Source: Acetobacteraceae bacterium (GTDB taxonomy: Bacteria; Pseudomonadota; Alphaproteobacteria; Acetobacterales; Acetobacteraceae). From it: a DNA stretch of 5,129 nucleotides. A program made the position numbers and the translations under genes. The DNA lies in NCBI GenBank assembly GCA_019237355.1, contig JAFAHH010000131.1, positions 1 through 5,129 on the forward strand, given 5' to 3'. Below the pieces are notes generated by a model, which saw only the letters and a program-made list of their open reading frames with translations, was not told where the DNA came from and searched no databases. Positions within the stretch are counted from its first letter, which is position 1. Each line of letters begins with the position of its first letter. Below, one piece after another: positions 1 to 4,964 of this stretch.

Positions 1-553
1 AGGCCGAGAGCGGCCAGAGGTGCAGAAGCGCGGTCCGGCGGATAACTGGCTCGGCGTGCAGATGCAGACCATGGAAAACCAGCAGCACCGCAAGCGTCAC
101 ACCCGCTAGAGTCCAACCTTGCAATCGGGCTGGCCTGGTTCCTGCGAAGTACTCAAGCGCGACCGCGCCAGCGACGCCGACGAGGGCGCCGATAATCACC
201 TCCTCGATAGTGTGCATCCCAAGCGTCACTCGCGTGATCCCAATGATCAGCGCGAGCGCTGCCGCTATTAGGCTGGCAGTCAAGCGGCCGGCCCCTAGCG
301 CAAGCAAGCCCCCATAGACCACCGCGGCGGCCGCGGTGTGTCCGCTTGGGGTACGGATATGCGAAAAGCCCAGGCTTGGGCCACAGGCCGTAAAGAAAAG
401 CTTCAAAACAAGCATAGCTGCAGAGACGCAAAGCGTGCACGAGACCCAAGCGATCAACCCCCGCCACCAACGCCGTGCTGCCAAAATGGCGGCAATCGCC
501 AACATCAGCGGCAAGATGACGGCCTGGTCGGCAGTATCGGTTAGAAAGGTCAT
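1..553 (-). CDS. PAP2-family membrane phosphatase, C-terminal end outside the window
   Basis: A continuous minus-strand frame of 184 codons runs from ATG 551-553 off the left edge. The family removes phosphate from lipid or other phosphate esters at the membrane; the substrate cannot be told here. The three PAP2 signatures are in order: K51-x6-G58-P59 (motif 1, normally K-x6-R-P), P69-S70-G71-H72 (motif 2, exact), and T107-R108-x5-H114-x3-E118 (motif 3, normally S-R-x5-H-x3-D). The catalytic histidines and motif 3 arginine are kept, while the motif 1 arginine is Gly and the motif 3 aspartate is Glu. Hydrophobic stretches at about 11-26, 35-50, 74-104 and 119-135 fit a multi-pass membrane protein. 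The start is fixed by an in-frame TAG at 575-577 and no other start codon between; no clear ribosome binding site sits next to it. Family identity is secure; specificity is unknown. Confidence 0.93.
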   Translation of the reverse strand, partial: MTFLTDTADQAVILPLMLAIAAILAARRWWRGLIAWVSCTLCVSAAMLVLKLFFTACGPSLGFSHIRTPSGHTAAAAVVYGGLLALGAGRLTASLIAAALALIIGITRVTLGMHTIEEVIIGALVGVAGAVALEYFAGTRPARLQGWTLAGVTLAVLLVFHGLHLHAEPVIRRTALLHLWPLSA

Positions 554-565
554 GTGAACTGAAGC

Positions 566-588
566 CTGCTCGCGCTACTGCGGAGCAG
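566..588 (-). promoter_or_regulatory. Leader hairpin before the PAP2 gene
   Basis: Arms CTGCTC (566-571) and GAGCAG (583-588) form a perfect 6-bp stem with an 11-base loop in the mRNA leader of the phosphatase. A strong Shine-Dalgarno-like GGAGGT (minus strand, 598-603) lies just upstream, about 45 bases from the ATG. That is too far to serve it directly unless the hairpin folds and shortens the distance. The repeat is seen directly; a role in translation is inference. Confidence 0.3.
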
Positions 589-630
589 AGCCCTTTTACC
601 TCCGGTGACGTATGAGTGACCTGCTCGGGC

Positions 631-658
631 CTTATATTAGCGGGGCCCCGTTACGGAA
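631..658 (-). promoter_or_regulatory. Candidate promoter for the PAP2 gene with a palindromic spacer
   Basis: On the minus strand TTCCGT (653-658) and TATAAG (631-636) stand 16 bases apart, which is a plausible but weak -35/-10 pair. The spacer contains the perfect 10-base palindrome CGGGGCCCCG (641-650), a possible operator. Transcription would start near 624, giving a leader of about 70 bases. The -35 match is poor, so this is tentative. Confidence 0.3.
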
Positions 659-849
659 GTATTTTTGTGAGCCAGGCTGTTGCGTAGCTGCGGCATGCGG
701 CTCTCGCGAGCCCACGTCCCTGGCGGGTCAGCGCCATATGTTTCAGTTGCGTAACATTATGGGCGCGCCGCACCGCGGGCCGCTCAGCCCGGTTCAGCTC
801 GGCGCCAGGGCCCACCCGGTGACGGGTCAGCCCCGGCGTTGATCGAAGT

Positions 850-885
850 CCCGCTCCCCAGCCCCAGCACCGGAGTGGGAGCGGG
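850..885 (-). terminator. Strong inverted repeat directly after the stop codon, possible terminator
   Basis: CCCGCTCCC (850-858) and GGGAGCGGG (877-885) form a perfect 9-bp GC-rich stem with an 18-base loop. It begins at the base after the TGA (886-888) of the minus-strand gene, the usual place for a terminator. No T-run follows on the minus strand, so it would be an atypical intrinsic terminator or a 3' end stabilising hairpin. Confidence 0.4.
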
Positions 886-1563
886 TCAGGGCCGGGACCC
901 CAATCCCGGGCCCCCATCTTGCGCCGCAAAATGGGACCCGGTGCTTGCGAATTGCGAACCCGGAACCGCGCCTGCCCCAACGGGAGAAGCGAAGCCTGAC
1001 CCAAGGGGCGGAGCGGGCCGAGATTCCGCCGGCGAAGCTGGTGGAATAGCCCGCCGAGGGGCATGCACAGGTCCCGCCGCGGCGGGGACTGCCGTATCAC
1101 CCAGGCCGACCCTGTCGGCAGGCAAGACCGACCGCCCGCGACGCGTCGCCCCCAGCTCCGGACCCAGCGGAATCGCCAGCATCCGGCACAATGGCCGCAG
1201 GATCCGTCCCGCCTGCGGCGCCGAAGCAAGCAGCGCCGCCATCTCCGGGTCGGCCAGCAAATACTGCAACTGACTGCCATAGACCGCCGACCCCGGCACA
1301 AGCCGGATCAGCCAGCCGAAGCAACCTGGCAGCCGAGGCGGAGGTAGGCCCTCCAGCCGGGGCAATTCAAGACCGGCACCCTCCCCGCGCGGCGCCGGCG
1401 CCGGCGGAAGCCGGCCGGCGCGGACCGCCTCTACCAGCTTCTCAAACCGGGAAGCCAGCCGGCCCAGCCGCGCCCAGGCCAGAAAAAGCACCTCAACAGC
1501 CGACCGGTCCTTGGCCATATGCGCAGCCAGCAGCCCGCGTAGCCCGGCTATGATGAGGGCCAT
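886..1563 (-). CDS. Unrecognised basic Ala/Pro/Leu/Arg-rich protein behind an SOS box
   Basis: 225 aa from ATG 1561-1563. I cannot assign a function. The N-terminal half (residues 1-135) reads as a real protein: MALIIAGLRGLL, an amphipathic helix around AWARLGRLASRFEKL (29-43), a Pro/Arg linker (51-78), then CFGWLIRLV (81-89), SQLQYLLADPEMAALL (97-112) and APQAGRILRPLCRMLAIPL (115-133), with GC-rich third positions. I associate this pattern, from memory only, with a repeated uncharacterised Acetobacteraceae family. Residues 136-225 are low complexity (Gly/Ala/Pro/Ser), and a second minus-strand frame stays open there (stop near 651), so the C-terminus may be frameshifted. An in-frame GTG at 1609-1611 would extend the protein but lies inside the LexA box, so the ATG is preferred. 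The ribosome binding site is weak. Confidence 0.6.
   Translation of the reverse strand: MALIIAGLRGLLAAHMAKDRSAVEVLFLAWARLGRLASRFEKLVEAVRAGRLPPAPAPRGEGAGLELPRLEGLPPPRLPGCFGWLIRLVPGSAVYGSQLQYLLADPEMAALLASAPQAGRILRPLCRMLAIPLGPELGATRRGRSVLPADRVGLGDTAVPAAAGPVHAPRRAIPPASPAESRPAPPLGSGFASPVGAGAVPGSQFASTGSHFAAQDGGPGLGSRP
913..935. repeat. Hairpin inside the 3' end of the 886-1563 gene
   Basis: CCCAT-c-TTGC, loop GCC, GCAA-a-ATGGG gives nine base pairs with one mismatch (918/930). It sits about 25 bases before the stop codon, next to the 850-885 stem, so the gene's 3' end holds two stacked palindromes. A second small repeat, TTGCGAA twice in tandem (945-958), is adjacent. Confidence 0.45.
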
Positions 1564-1605
1564 GCGATCCGAAAGGCTTGGGAGGGGAGGAGGGGTCCAG
1601 GACAC

Positions 1606-1620
1606 GAACACAACCAGAAC
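1606..1620 (-). promoter_or_regulatory. Probable LexA (SOS) box, alphaproteobacterial direct-repeat type
   Basis: The plus strand reads GAAC-ACAACCA-GAAC, equal to GTTC-N7-GTTC on the coding strand. This matches exactly the LexA operator known from alphaproteobacteria, a direct repeat rather than the palindromic E. coli type. It lies 43 bases upstream of the ATG at 1563 and covers the expected -10 region of the promoter, where a repressor would block RNA polymerase. LexA control of the downstream gene is inferred. Confidence 0.65.
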
Positions 1621-1642
1621 ATAACCGGTGGTTGCCTGTCAA
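1614..1642 (-). promoter_or_regulatory. Promoter of the SOS-box gene
   Basis: A perfect TTGACA (-35) is read on the minus strand at 1637-1642. With 17-base spacing the -10 hexamer falls on TTCTGG (1614-1619), a poor match, inside the LexA box. The spacer contains the short inverted repeat AACC-GGT-GGTT. The -35 is convincing; the -10 is set only by distance. Confidence 0.45.
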
Positions 1643-1778
1643 GACGAAAATTTCTCCCGGCAAGATGTCGGCCATCATGGCTTTGGGTACAGAACCCGGG
1701 CCTTCCCGGCACCGGTCCATAAATTTCCGCACAGACGCGAGTCGATCGCGAGCATCGCTGCGAAGATAGCCGTTGCGC

Positions 1779-2117
1779 TCACATTACGCTGGAATTCCGA
1801 GCAGCCACAGCACCCAGCATCAAAAACCCGGCGCCGAGGAGCTCTAGCTAGGCTGGACGGTTCGGGCGCCTCAGAGATGGGCGTGGCGAGAAAACTGCGC
1901 CGTCCTGTGGCGTCGTTGAATCGCCCGACGATCTGTCCGGCATCATTGACACCTTGCAACAAGAAGAAAGCTGCAGGGAAGTCGATAGTGGTGAAGGCCC
2001 CGTCAGTGTCCCGGGCGGGTCGATTTGGGTGACGGTGTAACCCGCGGCATCGGCCGAACAGGTCACAGCGCACAGTGCAGCACTGGCTACGGTTGCCGTT
2101 AGGATTGTCTTACGCAT
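1779..2117 (-). pseudogene. Decayed PEP-CTERM protein with HAF-type repeat
   Basis: The gene starts at ATG 2115-2117 with GGAAC about 10 bases upstream. It encodes a signal peptide ending near SADA-A, then the mature start GYTVTQIDPPG (to about 2010). Reading must then change frame for DTDGAFTTIDFPAAF and GVNDAGQIVGRFNDATG, the typical HAF-type extracellular repeat, and SEAPEPSSL (to about 1846). It must change again for LLGAGFLMLGAVAARN and the TGA at 1779-1781. The last two parts make a recognisable PEP-CTERM sorting tail: PEP motif, hydrophobic segment, then a weak basic end. Intact relatives carry more repeats, so an internal out-of-frame deletion at 2010-2013 is likely. The second shift coincides with a tandem CTAG-CTAG (1844-1851). 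In life such proteins are exported and processed by an exosortase; this copy should give only a truncated product. Confidence 0.82.
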
Positions 2118-2377
2118 CGGGCCGTTCCATAATCATAGGATCCTTGCATCGGTTCCCCGGCTCCTGGGTCTGAGGCAATCGAGTCTATCGATGTCTCAAG
2201 GCGGGCGGGAGTTAAAGCCGTGGAGCATTCAGCCGGGCTTCTACGGCCATCTAACACACTCTGGGGTAGGCCTGTCGAGCAGAATCGGGCCGAGTTGGAG
2301 GAGGAGGCCAGGAGGGGGTGAGACCGGATAGTTGGCTACCAGCAGGCAGGAATGAGTCAAGTAACTGACGGGGCTAG
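2118..2377. other. Intergenic region between diverging pseudogene and HEPN island
   Basis: No gene, tRNA or known element is recognised. It should contain the promoter of the minus-strand pseudogene (AT-rich TATGATTAT read on the minus strand near 2128-2136) and that of the plus-strand HEPN operon, for which no clear -35/-10 pair is visible. A purine-rich G tract occupies about 2296-2320. A 9-codon reading frame with a good AGGCAGGA site lies at 2352-2381 (see findings). Confidence 0.5.
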
Positions 2378-2638
2378 ATGAGCGAAGATTTGAACCTTTT
2401 GCGAACGATCGTTAGAGGAATCGGAAGAGCACCGTCGGCCGGGAATGCTAGTTCGGAGACTACGGAATTTGTTTTCGCACGTCCGATTACGAGCTCTGGC
2501 GAGCTAGTCGGAATCGGACGGAATGGCGTGGCGGCCGCCAATAAGCTCGCCCATTCTCTGGCGAATGCCAGACCCCAGTATCGCCGCGGCGCCAATTACT
2601 GGAACCTCGCAAAAGCGGATTATGTACGCTTGCATTGA
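2378..2638 (+). CDS. Small protein of unknown function upstream of the HEPN gene
   Basis: 86 aa. An in-frame TAG directly before the ATG fixes the start. No domain is recognised. The sequence begins MSEDLNLLRTIVRGIGRA, has a beta-like centre (TEFVFARPITSSGELVGIG, about 29-47), and ends in a basic, aromatic helix-like part (AAANKLAHSLANARPQYRR, about 52-70, then NYWNLAKADYVRLH). Within 2523-2638 this frame has a more normal codon pattern than the overlapping frame, which supports it as the translated one. Its stop (2636-2638) lies 17 bases inside the likely start of the HEPN gene, suggesting translational coupling. It could be a partner or antidote of the HEPN protein, or the N-terminus of that protein cut off by a frameshift. 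The sequence alone does not decide. Confidence 0.5.
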   Translation: MSEDLNLLRTIVRGIGRAPSAGNASSETTEFVFARPITSSGELVGIGRNGVAAANKLAHSLANARPQYRRGANYWNLAKADYVRLH

Positions 2639-4061
2639 ACGATTCACGGGGCGAGCAGCCGAGTCAGTCGAAAGCGCGGACCTTTCGATCGTTGAAAAAG
2701 CCGTGTCCGACTGGTTCACGGCGAACGTGAAGCGCCGCACTTATTTCGTGCCATGTGCGATTATTCCCGACTATCCTTCGCTTGCCCATGCACGTCCATT
2801 TGCTATAGGGCCGGTGACGTTCTCCCATTTGCAGGACTTTCTGAAAGACAAGGTAATTACCGCGCAGAATCCGAACGATCATAGGGTCTATGGACCGATG
2901 TTTCAGGCGATCAGCGCGCGATCTGCAACGTGGATTGCTGAAGTTGAGATCGATGGCTCCGAGGAGACTCGCGCCTCGGAAATCGCCGATCTCGCGATCG
3001 ACGTCGCGCTGGTGGGAATTCAACTAATTATTCCGCTTCGCTATTCCCGCGATGCAGCGCGGATAACCGGTCGCACAAGCCCGCCCTGGGTCGGCAGCAT
3101 CCATAAGAATGGGGCGCATATAAACACCGCGATTCAACGCCGCGACCCTGGATTCGGCTTTTCTGGCCAGGCGTTTGACCATTTCCTATCTGAAAATGCT
3201 GTCATTCTCGAATCAGTCGGCAGACGTGTAGGCGCTTACGTTAGCGGTCATGCAAGACTCGGAAAGATAGAGCAGTCGTGGTGCGATGCTGCCTATTGGA
3301 TTCATGAGGGACTGGCAGAGCCGCTTGATACCATTGCCGTAGCAAAGCTGGAGACAGCGATCGAGACGCTGCACGAAGCCAGCAAAACTAGCGGCAGCAA
3401 GCAACGCCTCCTTCAGGCGATAGAGTATTTTTACGGACGGAAAGAAAACGACTATCTGGCAACCGACCCGCCAATAACGGTGCGTAAATATGTAAAGAAT
3501 ATCGTCGAAGACCGGTCAAAGATACTCCATGGCACATCCTCCACGTTGACAGAAAATTTCAGCATATCCAGAGGCAATATCGAGCCCTTAAGCCTCGGCC
3601 TGCTGCGACGCTACAGTTTTGCTCTCGACAAATACAGTGAGCAGGCGACAGCAGAAGATAAGATAGAGGCATTCCTCGACTGGATTAAACAACAGCCTCA
3701 GCCGCGGGCCGACTCGACCCCGCCCCCTAACCCCTTTGAGACTGCGGCCAGCTTATCGCCCGACCAGCTGGCGGCAATTCATTATACGTTCGGAATCCGC
3801 TACGTCGTAGGGCACAGGATTGACCTTCGCCGCACGGTCCGCTCCCGTGCGGGCGGCAATGAGGACCCGAGGCCGACGCCTCAGCCCGTTTTCCCCCTGC
3901 GCAGGTTTGGTCACCCACTCGGCAGCGTCCCCAACGCTGAGAAGGCTGAAAATGCGAAGCTTGCACGCCATGCGCAAATTCACCTGCGAAATATAGACTC
4001 GTCCAAAAAAATATGCAGATTAATTGCAGCGGAAGCCACTTCCATCCTACCGTCAGAATGA
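2622..4061 (+). CDS. HEPN-domain protein (ApeA-like), possible defence or toxin RNase
   Basis: 479 aa from ATG 2622; in-frame ATGs at 2523 and 2565 would add residues that look non-coding. The N-terminal part (about 39-70: RRTYFVPC, RPFAIGPVTF) and centre (DVALVGIQLIIPLRYS) resemble the regions ahead of the HEPN domain in ApeA-like proteins. The HEPN part spans about 205-345: helices WCDAAYWIHEGLAEPLDTI and KLETAIETLHEA, then the diagnostic R298-SKIL-H303 followed by Gly. In catalytic HEPN proteins this R-x4-6-H motif forms the RNase site of a dimer. Such proteins act in phage defence and toxin-antitoxin systems, but non-catalytic members exist. The last 120 or so residues (Pro/Arg-rich, from about 357) match nothing I know and their DNA is more GC-rich than the HEPN part. 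The HEPN call is good; RNase activity and defence role are inference. Confidence 0.82.
   Translation: MYACIERFTGRAAESVESADLSIVEKAVSDWFTANVKRRTYFVPCAIIPDYPSLAHARPFAIGPVTFSHLQDFLKDKVITAQNPNDHRVYGPMFQAISARSATWIAEVEIDGSEETRASEIADLAIDVALVGIQLIIPLRYSRDAARITGRTSPPWVGSIHKNGAHINTAIQRRDPGFGFSGQAFDHFLSENAVILESVGRRVGAYVSGHARLGKIEQSWCDAAYWIHEGLAEPLDTIAVAKLETAIETLHEASKTSGSKQRLLQAIEYFYGRKENDYLATDPPITVRKYVKNIVEDRSKILHGTSSTLTENFSISRGNIEPLSLGLLRRYSFALDKYSEQATAEDKIEAFLDWIKQQPQPRADSTPPPNPFETAASLSPDQLAAIHYTFGIRYVVGHRIDLRRTVRSRAGGNEDPRPTPQPVFPLRRFGHPLGSVPNAEKAENAKLARHAQIHLRNIDSSKKICRLIAAEATSILPSE
3828..3855. repeat. GC-rich inverted repeat inside the HEPN protein tail
   Basis: CCGCACGG (3830-3837) and CCGTGCGG (3845-3852) form a perfect 8-bp stem with a 7-base loop. 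Two more pairs (3828-3829 with 3854-3855) follow if G3853 is bulged. No T-run follows. It resembles an extragenic palindrome or a terminator stem, yet lies in an open reading frame. Confidence 0.5.
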
Positions 4062-4151
4062 TAATCTATGACAGGATCTAGCGAGCGGCGAATTTCGGAG
4101 TTGGTGCAACGCATCACGACCGCTTCGCGCGTGATCGAAAGGGAGGACGCT

Positions 4152-4913
4152 ATGACACGCTTCGCGATCGCGGCGATTGCGACGCTGGGTCTTGTGCTTG
4201 CAGCCGCGCCCGGTGCCCGCGCCCAAAACAAATCCTGCAGCACAACCATGACCGGCAGTGTCGTCCATGGCAACCTTGTTGTACCGCCGAACTCCACCTG
4301 CACACTAAACAGCACGACGGTGGACGGAAACGTTGCGGTCGGGTCGGGCGCCACGCTCCAGGTCAACGACGGCGTGACCATCGGCGGCAACATCGATACC
4401 GGGGCGTGTCATTTAGTAACGCTGACCGGTAATGCAATCTTTGTCGGAGGAAATGTTTCTATCAGGGAGTGTTCCGGGCCAAATGGCTACCGGGCCGGGA
4501 GCGGCTTCATAATCGGCACCAGCCCAAGTCTACAGATCGCCGGCAATTTCGTCTGCCAGAACAATGACTCCCCATGCGTGATCAGTGGCGGCCGGATAGG
4601 CGGCAACGCCTGGTTCGTCAATATGAGCGGAGGGGCTCAAGTCCTCGGCGCCGAAATCGGCGGCAATCTGTTGGTCAGCGACAATGGTACTGCTACAGCC
4701 GGCGGCAGCACTCAAGCTGCCGTGGTCACGAACAGCACGGTCTACGGCAACGTCAAGGTGTTTAACAATAGCGGTCCTAGCGCGCAGGTCGTAGGCGGCA
4801 ACGTCATCTACGGCAATCTGTTCTGTCAAGACAATACGCCGGACGTTAACGCCGACAACGATGGTCCCAGCACCGTCGGCGGCAATAAACTAGGCCAATG
4901 TGCTGGTCTTTAA
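4152..4913 (+). CDS. Secreted beta-helix-like repeat protein with eight cysteines
   Basis: 253 aa from ATG 4152, chosen because GGGAGG stands 5 bases before it and a signal peptide follows at once (MTR, hydrophobic IAAIATLGLVLAAA, cleavage after A22-R23-A24). The same frame is open from 4068 but the extra residues would bury the signal. The mature protein is built of turns with a Gly-Asn mark (G-G-N or x-G-N followed by a hydrophobic strand) at N41, 60, 80, 101, 132, 152, 172, 200, 222 and 245. Spacing is mostly 19-23 residues, as in a right-handed parallel beta-helix. Mature cysteines are C29, 50, 86, 107, 135, 142, 225 and 250: an even number, suited to disulfides outside the cytoplasm. No catalytic motif is seen; a structural or surface role is a guess. 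A short hyphenated palindrome GGAAG-CCA-CTTCC (4031-4043) and GATAAT (4060-4065) may belong to its promoter. Confidence 0.88.
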   Translation: MTRFAIAAIATLGLVLAAAPGARAQNKSCSTTMTGSVVHGNLVVPPNSTCTLNSTTVDGNVAVGSGATLQVNDGVTIGGNIDTGACHLVTLTGNAIFVGGNVSIRECSGPNGYRAGSGFIIGTSPSLQIAGNFVCQNNDSPCVISGGRIGGNAWFVNMSGGAQVLGAEIGGNLLVSDNGTATAGGSTQAAVVTNSTVYGNVKVFNNSGPSAQVVGGNVIYGNLFCQDNTPDVNADNDGPSTVGGNKLGQCAGL

Positions 4914-4915
4914 GG

Positions 4916-4958
4916 GAGCTAGCTGGGCGGCTATTTAAAGCCAATCGCCGCGCGGCTC
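4916..4958. terminator. Possible shared hairpin between convergent genes
   Basis: Between the beta-helix stop and the tldD stop, GAGC (4916-4919) can pair with GCTC (4955-4958), GGCG (4926-4929) with CGCC (4946-4949), and GCT (4930-4932) with AGC around an ATTTAA loop. The stems are short and interrupted and no T-run follows, so a bidirectional terminator here is only a possibility. Confidence 0.22.
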
Positions 4959-4964
4959 AGCGAC

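Larger units (their letters stand above)
554..849. other. Non-coding stretch between the PAP2 leader and the next gene
   Basis: No convincing gene is seen here. A 76-codon plus-strand frame at 612-842 has no recognisable domain and overlaps the possible phosphatase promoter. Small structures present are a GGCTC/GAGCC stem with a TCGC loop (699-712), direct repeats of GTTGCGTA (679-686 and 746-753), and three copies of CGGGTCAG (724-731, 823-830, 882-889). A minus-strand frame stays open through the region, so an extended or shifted end of the 886-1563 gene is not excluded. Confidence 0.5.

Noticed and set aside
153..470. 105-codon minus-strand frame rich in Arg, Gly and Trp
   Set aside because: It is a shadow of the PAP2 gene, whose signature motifs lie in another frame of the same strand.
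612..842. 76-codon plus-strand frame beginning MSDLLGPYISG
   Set aside because: No domain, odd composition, weak start site, and overlap with the likely promoter of the phosphatase.
839..1553. Plus-strand frames rich in Pro, Arg, Ala and Gly (839-1273, 1063-1347, 1191-1553)
   Set aside because: They lie opposite the minus-strand SOS-box gene in very GC-rich DNA, where long antisense frames arise by chance.
1580..1595. G-rich tract GGGAGGGGAGGAGGGG as a possible G-quadruplex
   Set aside because: It lies on the non-coding strand of the SOS-box leader and one run has only two G; a simple purine bias explains it as well.
1628..2032. 134-codon plus-strand frame opposite the PEP-CTERM remnant
   Set aside because: The minus strand encodes a recognisable signal peptide, HAF repeat and PEP motif; the plus frame has no recognisable feature.
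2160..2377. Searched for a tRNA, attachment site or riboswitch
   Set aside because: Only short weak stems are present, such as GCCG/CGGC near 2231-2250; no cloverleaf or conserved core was found.
3727..3983. Minus-strand frames opposite the HEPN tail
   Set aside because: No recognised domain; considered because the plus-strand tail is itself odd, but nothing supports them.
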